From a bacterium (lineage in GTDB: Bacteria > Margulisbacteria > Marinamargulisbacteria > UBA817 > JAQBTH01): DNA of 32,533 bases. Location: assembly GCA_027623425.1 (NCBI GenBank), contig JAQBTH010000015.1:1-32533 (forward strand), given 5' to 3'. Below are positions 22,822 to 32,057 of the stretch, one piece after another. The position numbers were made by a program, and so were the translations under genes. Within the stretch, counting starts at the first letter, position 1; each line of letters starts with the position of its first letter. The notes under the pieces are model-generated. The model worked only from the letters and a program-made list of their open reading frames with translations, was not told where the DNA came from and searched no databases.

Positions 22822-23063
22822 TCTGGCAATTAGACCTTATAGTTCTAATCATCGTAATGATAACCGCATTCGCCGCGTTAAATCTGAAAGATTTGGTTGC
22901 GGTAGCGATTTTATTTGGCGTGTATAGTTTCATGATGTGTTTGCTCTGGGCTGGAATGGGCGCTGTCGATGTGGCATTTACAGAAGCCACTGTGGGAGCC
23001 GGAATTTCTACGATTTTTTTCTTAGGCACAGCGTTACATGTTAGGCGGAGGAGTAAAGATTGA
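22818..23063 (+). CDS. MbhD-like antiporter subunit (DUF4040), 81 aa
   Basis: Three helices in 81 residues. IVMITAFAALNLKDLVAVAI and GAVDVAFTEATVGAGISTIF are the two halves of the MbhD/DUF4040 domain, which in Bacillus-type Mrp is the C-terminal part of MrpA. Here it is a free subunit, as in Mbh hydrogenases and archaeal-type Mrp clusters. The Asp/Glu in DVAFTEAT are typical of the lateral ion path proposed for this domain. The tail HVRRRSKD carries the ribosome site for the next gene. Confidence 0.9.
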   Translation: MIWQLDLIVLIIVMITAFAALNLKDLVAVAILFGVYSFMMCLLWAGMGAVDVAFTEATVGAGISTIFFLGTALHVRRRSKD

Positions 23064-23800
23064 AAAAACTAGCGGCAGTAATGGTCATGATTACAGGGCT
23101 TTGTTTAATTGCTGGTGTGGGAGATTTTCCAAATTGGGGAGATCCAAATAGCCCAGCGAACTCCTATTTATCTACTTATTATTTAACTAACGCCATTTCA
23201 GACACTGCTGTTCCCAATATCGTCACGGCGATTCTTGCTGATTATCGGGGTTACGACACCATGTTTGAAACGGTAGTTGTGTTTGTCGCAGGTCTGGGAA
23301 TTCTATTTTTGCTTCGCGGAACAAAGAAGAAATTAGGCGATCATCCCACTGCCTTTCCTAGTAGCTCAATTGTTAGAACAGCATGCCGAATTATGATACC
23401 AATGATGCAATTATTTGCACTTTATGTTGTCGCGCACGGTCACCATAGTCCGGGTGGCGGATTCCAAGGTGGGGTTATCTTAGGTGCAAGCGTGATTCTC
23501 TTGGCAATTTCTGAAGGGCTTTCAGACGGCTTAAAACGCATCACATTAAAAAATACAATTAAATGGTCTGCAATTGGTGTTCTCATCTACAGTGGAATAG
23601 GGACTTTTTCAATGCTTTTAGGCGGAAACTTTCTCGATTACAGCGCGTGGGCGCCAATTTTACCCGCCACTGACGCGGTCATGGCCAGGTCTCACGGCAT
23701 GTTGGGTGTGGAAATCGGCGTGGCGCTTACCGTCATGACCGTCATGTTTTCAATTTATGCGGACCTAGCGTCCCACGGGCAAATGGACGAGGGTTTATAA
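23060..23800 (+). CDS. mrpB: Na+/H+ antiporter subunit B with N-terminal MbhE-like domain (246 aa)
   Basis: Residues 1-~95 are MbhE-like (helix, periplasmic loop, then ILADYRGYDTMFETVVVFVA), and residues ~105-240 are the MnhB domain with YVVAHGHHSPGGGFQGGVIL. This MbhE-MbhF fusion is normal for Mbh-type clusters. The start is TTG at 23060, supported by a strong GGAGGAG site (23047-23053) and a TTGA overlap with the upstream stop; no ATG fits. The region RSHGMLGVEIGVALTVM near the end is the family's conserved last helix. Confidence 0.93.
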   Translation: MKKLAAVMVMITGLCLIAGVGDFPNWGDPNSPANSYLSTYYLTNAISDTAVPNIVTAILADYRGYDTMFETVVVFVAGLGILFLLRGTKKKLGDHPTAFPSSSIVRTACRIMIPMMQLFALYVVAHGHHSPGGGFQGGVILGASVILLAISEGLSDGLKRITLKNTIKWSAIGVLIYSGIGTFSMLLGGNFLDYSAWAPILPATDAVMARSHGMLGVEIGVALTVMTVMFSIYADLASHGQMDEGL

Positions 23801-24198
23801 TGAATTTAATCATCGCAAAATTTAATTATGTCTTATATATTGTACTCATGATGATGGGGTTGTGGGCGATGATTGCCAAATCAAACCTCATCAAGAAAGT
23901 GGTGGGGCTAGGCATTTTCCAAACAGCGATCATTTTATTCTATATATCTATATCAGTTAAAAAAGGCGCTAATATTCCAATTATTCATCACCATGTGGAC
24001 CCAAACCACGCGGCAGATGCGGCTCATATGGTTATTGATGCTGCGAAGTATGCGAATCCATTGCCCCATGTATTAATGCTTACGGCAATTGTGGTTGGTG
24101 TTGCAACCTTAGGCTTGGCTCTCACTATTATCCAGCACATTTACCAAGAACATCACACAATCGAAGAAGATGAAATATTGGAGCAACTTAACCAATGA
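23800..24198 (+). CDS. mrpC: Na+/H+ antiporter subunit C (NuoK-like)
   Basis: A 132-residue, three-helix subunit. GLWAMIAKSNLIKKVVGLGI and PLPHVLMLTAIVVGVATLGL are the MrpC/MnhC/NuoK patterns. A His/Asp-rich loop lies between helices 2 and 3 (HHHVDPNHAADAAH), longer and more His-rich than I expect for MrpC. The ATG shares one base with the mrpB stop (TAATG), and the stop overlaps the next gene by 4 nt. Confidence 0.93.
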   Translation: MNLIIAKFNYVLYIVLMMMGLWAMIAKSNLIKKVVGLGIFQTAIILFYISISVKKGANIPIIHHHVDPNHAADAAHMVIDAAKYANPLPHVLMLTAIVVGVATLGLALTIIQHIYQEHHTIEEDEILEQLNQ

Positions 24199-25685
24199 AC
24201 ATAGCAGCGCAATTACCCGTAATCGTATTGGTACTACCTCTTTTGTCAGCTTTCGCTGTTACCTTGGTTAGTTTGTTCAATAAAAAATTAGCTTGGCCGT
24301 TAACGGTACTAACAATGACCGCCACGTTCCTCGCCACCACTGGTACGTTATGTAGTGTGATTCACAATGGTGCAATCCGATATCGCGTAGCAAATTGGGC
24401 GCCCCCATTTGGAATTGAATTGGTAATTGATCACTTGAGTGCATTGGTTGCAGTGGTAATATCCATTGTGGCGTTACTAGTTGCGATTTTTGCGAAGGAA
24501 ACGATTCAAAAAGATATCCCTAACAGAGTCGGCCAATTTTATACTTTATTTATTCTTTGCACAGTGGGTCTGCTTGGGGAAACCTTAACGGGAGACGCAT
24601 TTAATCTCTATGTTCTCATTGAAATTACATCTTTAACATCCTACGCACTATTGGCATTTGGTGGGTCGCGTGCCTATTTCTCAACGTTTAATTATCTTAT
24701 CTTGGGCACCATTGGCGCTTGTTTATATTTATTAGGAGTCGGTTACCTTTATATTAAAACCGGGTCATTAAATATGATCGATATCGCCACATTAATTCCA
24801 GCGCTTAGCGGTTCATCTGCCATATTTACTGCATTCATATTAATTTTAGTTGGGTTATGGATTAAAATGGCCTTTTTCCCGTTTCACGGGTGGCTACCTA
24901 ACGCTTACACGCACGCCACAAGTACCGTTAGCGCATTCGCTGCACCCCTCATGACTAAAGTAACAGTTTATATGTCCATTCGTTTAATGTATTTTGTGTT
25001 TGGTCCAGACTACGCCTTTTCTCAATTTACCGGGCCTGTAAATATTGTATGGTTAGCGGTCATTGCGATTTTAGTGGGCTCATATTACGCACTAGTTCAA
25101 ACAGATATTAAGCGCATGCTCACCTATATCATTATCGCTGAAGTAGGGTATATGGTTGGCGGCATGTGGCTAGGAAATGCCATTGGTTTAACAGGTACGA
25201 TTTACCACATTGCTGCCGACGCGATAATGACAGCGTGTTTATTTTTAGCGCTAGGTTCGATCGCGTATAAATTAGGGTCTACTAAAATATCAGATATGGC
25301 AGGCATCTTTAAGAAAATGCCAGTCACATTCTGTGCGTTTCTAGTGGGTGCGGCAGGCATGATTGGTATCCCACCAACGGCTGGTTTCTTTAGCAAATGG
25401 TTTTTAATATCAGGTGGAATACAAGCTGGGCAATGGGCCTTCGTTGTCGCGCTTTTAGTATCGAGTTTGGTGAATGCCATTTTATTCTTCCGAATCATTG
25501 AAGTTGGTTTCTTTGGCGCTGATGACGAAGACGAACACGATGCTGTTGTGGTTCAACGAAATGAAGCCCCTCTTTCCATGTTGCTACCAACGGTTACTGC
25601 TGCAGCGTTAGTCATATTGCTAGGCCTCAGTACAAGCAAAGTAACCTCGCTACTGATAGAAAATATAGTTGGGAGTTTATTTTAA
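24195..25685 (+). CDS. mrpD: Na+/H+ antiporter subunit D, first copy
   Basis: A NuoM/MrpD-type subunit of 496 residues and 14 helices. WAPPFGIELVIDHLSALVAV (68-87) is the MrpD signature. The ion-path residues are present: Glu143 in LYVLIEITSLTSYALL, Lys224 in LWIKMAFFPFHGWLPN, and Lys255 in PLMTKVTVYMSIR; TDIKRMLTYIIIAEVGYM and GFFSKWFL are also conserved. The helix-12 region is HIAADAIMTACLF, lacking the Lys present in the second copy. It overlaps its neighbours by 4 and 1 nt. In Mrp complexes this type of subunit carries proton or sodium translocation. Confidence 0.94.
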   Translation: MNIAAQLPVIVLVLPLLSAFAVTLVSLFNKKLAWPLTVLTMTATFLATTGTLCSVIHNGAIRYRVANWAPPFGIELVIDHLSALVAVVISIVALLVAIFAKETIQKDIPNRVGQFYTLFILCTVGLLGETLTGDAFNLYVLIEITSLTSYALLAFGGSRAYFSTFNYLILGTIGACLYLLGVGYLYIKTGSLNMIDIATLIPALSGSSAIFTAFILILVGLWIKMAFFPFHGWLPNAYTHATSTVSAFAAPLMTKVTVYMSIRLMYFVFGPDYAFSQFTGPVNIVWLAVIAILVGSYYALVQTDIKRMLTYIIIAEVGYMVGGMWLGNAIGLTGTIYHIAADAIMTACLFLALGSIAYKLGSTKISDMAGIFKKMPVTFCAFLVGAAGMIGIPPTAGFFSKWFLISGGIQAGQWAFVVALLVSSLVNAILFFRIIEVGFFGADDEDEHDAVVVQRNEAPLSMLLPTVTAAALVILLGLSTSKVTSLLIENIVGSLF

Positions 25686-27154
25686 TGGTCATTCAGTCTT
25701 TCACTCCGTTATTTGCGATGTTGTCCTCACTAGTTGCGGTATTCCCGATTACTCTGCTTAAACAATCTGAAAACCGAAGAGAAATGTGGACGTTTATCGC
25801 TGCAATCATTAAATTTGCCTTGGTAATTAGTATGGTTCCCATTATTCTAGGTGGGCAAACTATCGAATTAACATTGGTCTCACTTATACCTAATGTGCCA
25901 TTAAAGTTGCGCGTAGATGGGTTTGGTATGGTATTCGCCCTAGTGGCCTCGTCATTATGGATTGTAACCTCGATCTATTCGATTGGTTACATGCGTAAGT
26001 CAAAAGAACACGCCCAATCACGTTTTTTTGCCTGCTTCGCTCTCGCATTGTTCGCAACCCTCGGCGTGGCATTTTCGGCCAACCTTCTTACTATGTATAT
26101 TTTCTATGAAATTCTCTCCTTATCCACCTATCCGTTGGTGGCTCACCATCAAGATAAGGAGGCTAAAATTGGTGGCCGAAAATATTTAACTTACCTACTT
26201 GGCACGTCAATCGGCTTAGCACTACCGGCAATGTTAATTATTTACAATATCACTGGCACACTAGATTTTGGTCCAAACGGTATTATGGCCGGTCATGAAT
26301 TGGGTAAATTGTTACCCGTTCTCGTTCTTATGTTTATGTACGGATTTGGCAAGGCCGGTTTAATGCCGTTGCATGCCTGGTTACCTGGCGCAATGGTAGC
26401 GCCAACGCCAGTTAGCTCACTTTTACACGCTGTTGCGGTTGTAAAAGTCGGGGTATTTTGTGTGATTCGAGTCATCACTGGCATATTTGGCGCAAACTAC
26501 CTTACATTGCATGGCATGGTTCCCCTAATTTGTTATGTGGCGGGTTTCACCGTTATTACAGCCTCTCTTATGGCGTTATATCAAGATAATTTAAAGCGTC
26601 GATTGGCGTTTTCTACTATTGGGCAATTAGCCTATATTATTATGGGAGTAGGCTTGTGTTCGTACTTGGGGATAGTAGGCGGAGTGGCACATATCGCCAT
26701 GCATGCTTTTGGTAAAATCACTTTGTTTTTCTGTGCAGGCGCCATCTATGTGGCAACAGGTAAAAAATACATCAGCCAAATGGTTGGAATTGGCAAGCGT
26801 ATGCCGATTACAATGGCGGCATTTTTCATCGGCTCTCTATCCGTAATAGGGTTTCCTCCAACGGGCGGGCTTGTTAGTAAATTATATATGTTACGCGGGG
26901 CACTTCAAGCCGACATGATACCCATTGTCGTGATTTACTTGGTCAGCTCATTTTTAAATGCGTGTTATTTCTTGCCCATAGTTTACAAAGCGTTCTTCTG
27001 TACCGATTCAGAATCTCAGTATGAGGATAAAATCAATGAAGCGCCACTTGCCTGTATTATCCCTCCGGTCATTACAGCTTGCGTCACGATCGCATTGTTT
27101 ATTTACCCAAACCTAGTTATCAACTTAGTGGAATCCGCTATGGGAGTGTTATAA
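25685..27154 (+). CDS. Na+/H+ antiporter subunit D, second copy (MbhH/NuoM-like)
   Basis: A NuoM/MrpD-type subunit of 489 residues. All main ion-path residues are kept: Glu142 (MYIFYEILSLSTYPL), Lys223 (GFGKAGLMPLHAWLPG), Lys254 (AVAVVKVGVFCVIR) and Lys344 with His340 (AMHAFGKITLFF). The PPTGGLVSKLYML loop is intact. Of the three large subunits in this cluster it is the most complete, so it is the best candidate for the main proton pump. ATG 25685 shares one base with the stop of the first copy. Confidence 0.94.
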   Translation: MVIQSFTPLFAMLSSLVAVFPITLLKQSENRREMWTFIAAIIKFALVISMVPIILGGQTIELTLVSLIPNVPLKLRVDGFGMVFALVASSLWIVTSIYSIGYMRKSKEHAQSRFFACFALALFATLGVAFSANLLTMYIFYEILSLSTYPLVAHHQDKEAKIGGRKYLTYLLGTSIGLALPAMLIIYNITGTLDFGPNGIMAGHELGKLLPVLVLMFMYGFGKAGLMPLHAWLPGAMVAPTPVSSLLHAVAVVKVGVFCVIRVITGIFGANYLTLHGMVPLICYVAGFTVITASLMALYQDNLKRRLAFSTIGQLAYIIMGVGLCSYLGIVGGVAHIAMHAFGKITLFFCAGAIYVATGKKYISQMVGIGKRMPITMAAFFIGSLSVIGFPPTGGLVSKLYMLRGALQADMIPIVVIYLVSSFLNACYFLPIVYKAFFCTDSESQYEDKINEAPLACIIPPVITACVTIALFIYPNLVINLVESAMGVL

Positions 27155-27155
27155 G

Positions 27156-27383
27156 ATGAAATATTTGGGCTGGAAGCTTGGCTGGGGACTATTGGCAATT
27201 ACGATTGCCATTGAACCTTTTTTACATCGTAAATCTCATTTTGGCGGTCATGGTATTGCGAGCATCGATAGCATGATCGGTTTTTATGCGTTGTTAGCAT
27301 TCTTTGGGTGTATATTCTTAATGGTAATAAGCCGTGTATTAGGTCAAGTAATTGCGGTTGAAGAGGAGTATTATGATGCCTAG
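27156..27383 (+). CDS. Small two-helix membrane protein of the Mrp cluster (75 aa)
   Basis: A 75-residue protein with one helix near residues 8-22 and another near 40-60, joined by a His/Gly-rich loop (HRKSHFGGHGI). It ends VEEEYYDA. Small proteins with this plan (an EP.... H..FG motif and an E-E-YYD end) sit between large antiporter genes in some Mrp/Mbh-type clusters; their role is not established. The ATG is one base after the previous stop, and its last codons hold the ribosome site and start of the next gene. Confidence 0.8.
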   Translation: MKYLGWKLGWGLLAITIAIEPFLHRKSHFGGHGIASIDSMIGFYALLAFFGCIFLMVISRVLGQVIAVEEEYYDA

Positions 27384-29070
27384 TCTAGTGTTACCACCTG
27401 CGTTCTTATTTATATTGGCAGGAGTTTTAATACCCTTTCTAAAAGGGCGTGTTCGTAATCTTGTTGCGGTAGTCGCGGCAATACTAGGTCTTATTCAAGT
27501 ATTACTTCTTAATTCAGATATGTCCTATCCTGTGCATGCGCTCGGTTTTCAAATTGATTTATTGCGTGCTGACAAACTTGCGATTGTATTCGGAATCGTA
27601 TTTACATTTAATGCAGTGGCAGCATTCTTATACGGTTGGGTTAAAAATAAAGACATCGAGCTTTCTTCGGCATTGTTATATATTGGTGCCGCACTCGGCG
27701 CAGTTTTTGCAGCAGATGTTATTGGGCTTTATATTTTTTGGGAACTAATGGCAATCACGTCAGTGATGTTAATCTTAGCGCGTAAAACAGAGTCCTCTAT
27801 GGCTGCAGCCAAGCGTTATATTTTAGTTCACGTTGCAGGCGGATTAATTCTTTTAGCGGGCATAATTTTACATGTGAATGCCACGGGTAGCATTGAATTT
27901 ACTGGTTTTACTCAATTGAATACATCTTCAATCTTGATTCTAATTGGATTTTTGGTGAATGCAGCAGCGGTTCCATTTGCATCATGGTTACCTGATGCCT
28001 ATCCACAGGCCACGATATTTGGCGGTGTCGTGTTGTCCGCGTACACATCTAAAACAGCAATTTATACGCTGATGCGTGGATTTGTTGGCTGGGAATGGCT
28101 GATTCCTATTGGTCTTGTCATGGCTATCTACGGAATAGTATACGGTTTAATGGAGCGTGACATTCGTCGTATCTTGGCATATGCAATAGTGAATCAAGGC
28201 GGATTCATGGTTGTTGCTGCTGGAGTAGGGTCTGAGCTTGCAGTTATCGGCGGTGTTACTCATGCCTTTGCGTGTATTCTTTATACGGCATTACTTTGGA
28301 TGACAACCGGAGCCATTATTAAATCGACTGGCACTAGTCACCTGAATAAATTAGGTGGATTAGCCAAATCAATGCCTTGGACAGCGGCCTTTACACTTGT
28401 GGGTGCTTTAGCTATTTCATCGTCGCCATTTCTAAGTGGGTTTACCACAAAATCCATTACCTTAGCAGCAATCGAACAAGCGCATTTATTTTGGCCTTGG
28501 ATTATACTTGAAATTGCCTCAATAGGTACATTTCTCTTAATCGGTTTAAAATTATGTGTGGGATTATTTCTTGGTAAGGAATCCCATCCAAATACTACAG
28601 AGGCTCAAGGCTCCAAATTAGTAGCAATGGGTGTATTGTCTGCTGCGTGCCTTGCCATTGGTATATATCCAGAATGGTTATACCATTTAATGCCCGGAAG
28701 CCAAGCAACTTTATCGGCGTTACATGGCAGTTTTTCTGACGTGTATATCCATCATTTCTCACATGTTGTTACTCAGTTACAAAAAATGAGTGTTGCGGCG
28801 TTAGTTTTCTTCCTGTTTGCGCCTTTATTGCGCCAAAAAGACGCGATCTTACTTGATCTCGACTGGTTGTATAGAATCGGTGCAAAACATAGTTATAGTG
28901 GCATTAAGAAGTGCTGTTCAAGCATAAATAGAAATAGTCAGGCGTTCTTTATTGACAAAGTATTGCCAAATTGCGCAATACGCATCAAGAACACACCTAT
29001 GGTACAGCGGCCCGTAGGCAGTGCTGCACTAGCAATAATTATTGTGCTAACAGCGCTTTTAGTTCTGTAA
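27376..29070 (+). CDS. Na+/H+ antiporter large subunit, third copy (NuoL/MrpD-like, 564 aa)
   Basis: A third antiporter-like subunit. The start is ATG 27376, 7 nt after GAGGAG (27363-27368); ATG 27373 is also possible, and the TTG at 27352 is too early. Glu123 (IGLYIFWELMAITSV) and Lys226 (SAYTSKTAIYTLMR) are kept, but the helix-6 Lys is Asn (VNAAAVPFASWLPDAY) and the helix-12 Lys is absent (HAFACILYTALLW). The C-terminal ~100 residues include LDLDWLYRIG and a final helix, common to the longer D-type subunits. It closes the plus-strand cluster. Confidence 0.93.
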   Translation: MPSLVLPPAFLFILAGVLIPFLKGRVRNLVAVVAAILGLIQVLLLNSDMSYPVHALGFQIDLLRADKLAIVFGIVFTFNAVAAFLYGWVKNKDIELSSALLYIGAALGAVFAADVIGLYIFWELMAITSVMLILARKTESSMAAAKRYILVHVAGGLILLAGIILHVNATGSIEFTGFTQLNTSSILILIGFLVNAAAVPFASWLPDAYPQATIFGGVVLSAYTSKTAIYTLMRGFVGWEWLIPIGLVMAIYGIVYGLMERDIRRILAYAIVNQGGFMVVAAGVGSELAVIGGVTHAFACILYTALLWMTTGAIIKSTGTSHLNKLGGLAKSMPWTAAFTLVGALAISSSPFLSGFTTKSITLAAIEQAHLFWPWIILEIASIGTFLLIGLKLCVGLFLGKESHPNTTEAQGSKLVAMGVLSAACLAIGIYPEWLYHLMPGSQATLSALHGSFSDVYIHHFSHVVTQLQKMSVAALVFFLFAPLLRQKDAILLDLDWLYRIGAKHSYSGIKKCCSSINRNSQAFFIDKVLPNCAIRIKNTPMVQRPVGSAALAIIIVLTALLVL

Positions 29071-29110
29071 CAACTTAAGTAGCTCAAATCACTTAGCTCA
29101 ATATACGAAA

Positions 29111-29166
29111 GCTGTTATGGCAAGCAGATTCTACTGTTCTTAAACCACTCAGTAGAAAGCCATAGC
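29111..29166. repeat. Imperfect long hairpin between convergent genes
   Basis: TATGGC (29116-29121) pairs with GCCATA (29159-29164), and inside it TTCTACTG (29129-29136) pairs with CAGTAGAA (29150-29157) around a 13-nt loop; outer GC pairs (29111-29112 with 29165-29166) may extend it. There is no T-run on either strand, so it is not a standard terminator. It lies in the 141-nt gap between the end of the Mrp cluster and tatA. It may protect 3' ends or be part of a small RNA. Confidence 0.5.
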
Positions 29167-29211
29167 GCCGAACTGCTCCCTCAAACAGGCGCGACATAGC
29201 GAGCAACTAAA

Positions 29212-29388
29212 CTAAGATTCTTTAGTCTCTTTAGTATCGTTCTTTTGAGTCTTTTCTGAATCACTTAATCCGGATTCAAATTCCTTCTTTGCTTGCCCAA
29301 GTGATTTTGCAAATCGCGGGATTGCGCTAGCACCAAATAGGACAAAGACAATTAAAACAACGACGATTATTTCGGTAGATCCAAACAT
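29212..29388 (-). CDS. tatA: Sec-independent translocase subunit TatA
   Basis: A 58-residue protein. One N-terminal membrane helix (TEIIVVVLIVFVLFGA), the hinge FGASAIPRFAKSLGQAKKEF with the conserved FG, and a charged, low-complexity tail are diagnostic of TatA/TatE. TatA oligomers form the pore for folded proteins with twin-arginine signals. The ATG shares one base with the stop of the ctaF gene (TAATG), so it is the last gene of the caa3 oxidase operon. TatB and TatC are not in the window. Confidence 0.93.
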   Translation of the reverse strand: MFGSTEIIVVVLIVFVLFGASAIPRFAKSLGQAKKEFESGLSDSEKTQKNDTKETKES

Positions 29389-29786
29389 TAGTGGTGGCTC
29401 CCTTTACTAGTTTCACCATGATGTAACGCACCAGGCTCAACAAGTTTTACAGGGCTTTTGATTCCAAAAGTGGAACCTTCTTCAGCAGAAATGTCACCTC
29501 TAAACGAGAAGTCTGCAAATGTTAATAACATAAATATAAATATCGCTACACCTGCACCTACAAATAAAATGGTGCTTATTCCTTTATCCCATTTTAGGCC
29601 CATGAAGAATAATGCTACTACAGACATCTTAACAAGCGCGATACCTAGCGCTAATGGTGTATTAAGAATGCCTAAATCAACTCGTGATGCGAGAACTGTT
29701 AATGCGGTTAGTACTAGTAGGGCAATAAAGGTTTTCGCATAAACGGCGACTGGTATGACATGGTGGCTATGATTTTGTTCACTCAT
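29388..29786 (-). CDS. ctaF: Cytochrome c oxidase subunit IV (caa3 type)
   Basis: A 132-residue protein with three helices. PVAVYAKTFIALLVLTALTV and ALGIALVKMSVVALFFMGLK match the prokaryotic COX IV family (PF03626, CtaF/CoxD). It extends past the third helix by ~45 residues with a His-rich end (HHGETSKGSHH); the N-terminus is also His-rich (NHSHHVIP), so it could bind metal. A start at 29786 follows the ctaE stop by 12 nt. Confidence 0.92.
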   Translation of the reverse strand: MSEQNHSHHVIPVAVYAKTFIALLVLTALTVLASRVDLGILNTPLALGIALVKMSVVALFFMGLKWDKGISTILFVGAGVAIFIFMLLTFADFSFRGDISAEEGSTFGIKSPVKLVEPGALHHGETSKGSHH

Positions 29787-29798
29787 AATAATTCTCTC

Positions 29799-30446
29799 CT
29801 ATAGTAGGTATAACAATGGAAATAAAAAGATCCACACGATATCCACAAGATGCCAATAAAGACCAACCATTTCAACTGGTGTAAAATACTCTGAATGAAA
29901 CTCCCCTTTTCTTGCTCGAAGGATTAACCAAATAATTAATCCCATTCCAATGACGATATGCAGACCATGTAATCCGGTTGCCACAAAGTATAGTCCAAAA
30001 AAGATGGGCAATGTTTCAAACGCGCCTTCAGCAACAAAGAATTTTGTCGTAAAAATTCCATGGGAAAACTTCGAAGTATACTCAAAGTACTTAACGACCA
30101 TAAATACGCCAGCTAAACCTAAAGTAGCAATTAAGTAGTTTATGCTTTGAGCAATCTTATTTACTTGTACACGTTGTACGGCCATAACCATTGTGAAGCT
30201 AGATGTAATCAATACCGTGGTATTAAACAGGCCCATCTTCCAGGACAACATTGAACTTGCATTTATAAACATGTCAGGATGAAGAAATCTCATGACGGCA
30301 TAGGCGACAAAAAGCGCACTAAAAAATAACACTTCTTGAGCAATAAATGCCCACATTCCGATTTTTGCGGCATCGAATTCTTGTTCTGCCGTTTCAAAAT
30401 GATGAGCGACTTCATGTTTCTTTAGTTCAATAGGTTGTGCATTCAT
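29799..30446 (-). CDS. ctaE: Cytochrome c oxidase subunit III
   Basis: A 215-residue protein with about five helices, a short bacterial COX III. It begins after a charged head with [20 protein letters not shown]. The core [20 protein letters not shown] and the end [19 protein letters not shown] are family hallmarks. It supports the stability of the catalytic subunit and lines the O2/proton entry side. It overlaps ctaD by 4 nt (ATGA), so the two are translated together. Confidence 0.96.
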   Translation of the reverse strand: MNAQPIELKKHEVAHHFETAEQEFDAAKIGMWAFIAQEVLFFSALFVAYAVMRFLHPDMFINASSMLSWKMGLFNTTVLITSSFTMVMAVQRVQVNKIAQSINYLIATLGLAGVFMVVKYFEYTSKFSHGIFTTKFFVAEGAFETLPIFFGLYFVATGLHGLHIVIGMGLIIWLILRARKGEFHSEYFTPVEMVGLYWHLVDIVWIFLFPLLYLL

Positions 30447-32047
30447 GACGGAATCTCCACATTTTCGTAGTCATATGGACCATAATTGACTTGAGGTGTA
30501 TCAACAAAGTTATGATGAATTGGAGTTGGCCCTTTTGTGTGCCATTCAAGTGTAATGCCGCCCCAAGGGTTTGCACTGGCAACTTTTCCATATTTCAAGG
30601 AGTGTAATAGGTAAATTGTCATAATCAGAAATCCAGATCCCAGAACCCAAGTTCCGACGGTGGAGAATGCATGTAAAGGCTGGAATTGATCTAAATAATT
30701 GTAATAGCGACGTGGCATTCCAGACGCCCCTAGTACAAATTGTGTTAGGAATACCCAGTTAAATCCAACAAAAATTAAAAACCAACTTATTTTTGACCAC
30801 TTATTGGAATACATTTTTCCAAACATTTTCGGCCACCAATAATGAAGGCCTCCCAAAAATGCGATTACTGTTCCACCCATCATTACATAATGAAAATGGG
30901 CTACAACAAAGTATGTATCGTGCATATGCACGTCCAATGATAGGGCGCCCAAAACGATTCCCGTAAAGCCACCAATACAGAATAAGAATATAAATGCTAG
31001 AAAATATAAGAATGGCGTTTCCAGGCTAATACTGCCTTTATACATCGTCGCAATCCAGTTGAACACTTTTATTCCAGATGGAATTCCAACTAAGAATGTA
31101 AGTATTGAAAATATCATTGATGCATACTCAGATTGCCCAGATACATATAGGTGATGACCCCATACAAGAAATGAAATAATTGCAATGGCAATACTGGAGT
31201 ATGCAATTGCCGAATATCCAAATATATTCTTTTTACAAAACGTCGTTACCAGTTCACTCATAATACCCATTGCAGGTAAAATCATGATGTATACGGCTGG
31301 ATGTGAATAAAACCAGAAGAAATGTTGGAAGAGTACGGGATCGCCACCTAAAGTGGGATCAAATATTCCAACACCTAGAATGCGCTCTAATATTAAAAGT
31401 AATAATGTAATACCAATTACTGGAGTCGCTAATACTTGTATGATTGCTGTTGCATATAGTGCCCAAACCATTAATGGAAGCCTAAACCAGCCCATTCCAG
31501 GCGCGCGCATTTTATGAATTGTGGCAATAAAATTAACACCGGTTAGAATAGACGAAAATCCCATTATAAATGCGCCTAGAGTCATCGCGATTACTGATGT
31601 TGAAGATTCAACGGAATATGGGGTGTAGAATGTCCAACCCGTGTCAACAGCGCCTGTAAATAAACTAAATACAGAGAATAGCGCACCAAATACGTAGATG
31701 TAATAACTGGCTAAATTCAGTCTAGGAAAGGCAACATCCTTGGCTCCTAACTGCAGGGGAAGAATAAAGTTGCCCAGCGCAGCTGGAATCGAGGGAATAA
31801 TGAATAGAAAAACCATGATCGCGCCATGTAAAGTAAACAATTGATTATATTGTTTTGCGCTAAATATTAATGTTGTAGGCGTTAATAACTCAAGGCGTAG
31901 CAATAAAGCGAATAACCCCCCTAGTAATAGGGAAAAGAACACTGTAAACAGATACATAACACCAATGCGTTTATGATCCAATGTAAATAACCAGGACTTT
32001 AACCCTTTTTCAGCTTCTAAATATCCTACATGTGAAGAGTCGCTCAT
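30443..32047 (-). CDS. ctaD: Cytochrome c oxidase subunit I, A2-type heme-copper oxidase
   Basis: A 534-residue, 12-helix catalytic subunit that reduces O2 to water and pumps protons. Ligands visible: H74 ([11 protein letters not shown], heme a), H249 and the cross-linked Y253 ([10 protein letters not shown], CuB), H298-H299 (WGHHLYVSG, CuB), H384 and H386 ([12 protein letters not shown], heme a3 and a). At the D-channel end the Glu of A1 oxidases (HPEVY) is replaced: the sequence is Y247-S248-H-P-A-V-Y, the YS motif of the A2 subfamily seen in Rhodothermus and Thermus caa3 oxidases. It fits the cytochrome-c-fused subunit II upstream. Confidence 0.97.
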   Translation of the reverse strand: MSDSSHVGYLEAEKGLKSWLFTLDHKRIGVMYLFTVFFSLLLGGLFALLLRLELLTPTTLIFSAKQYNQLFTLHGAIMVFLFIIPSIPAALGNFILPLQLGAKDVAFPRLNLASYYIYVFGALFSVFSLFTGAVDTGWTFYTPYSVESSTSVIAMTLGAFIMGFSSILTGVNFIATIHKMRAPGMGWFRLPLMVWALYATAIIQVLATPVIGITLLLLILERILGVGIFDPTLGGDPVLFQHFFWFYSHPAVYIMILPAMGIMSELVTTFCKKNIFGYSAIAYSSIAIAIISFLVWGHHLYVSGQSEYASMIFSILTFLVGIPSGIKVFNWIATMYKGSISLETPFLYFLAFIFLFCIGGFTGIVLGALSLDVHMHDTYFVVAHFHYVMMGGTVIAFLGGLHYWWPKMFGKMYSNKWSKISWFLIFVGFNWVFLTQFVLGASGMPRRYYNYLDQFQPLHAFSTVGTWVLGSGFLIMTIYLLHSLKYGKVASANPWGGITLEWHTKGPTPIHHNFVDTPQVNYGPYDYENVEIPS

Positions 32048-32057
32048 GTTTCCGTCC

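Noticed and set aside
15592-29070. Reading the antiporter-like genes as complex I or a group 4 hydrogenase
   Set aside because: No NuoB/C/D/I or hydrogenase catalytic subunits are present, and E, F and G subunits are Mrp-type.
29071-29211. tRNA or intrinsic terminator in the structured gap
   Set aside because: No tRNA cloverleaf or T-arm consensus on either strand, and no T-run after the hairpin.
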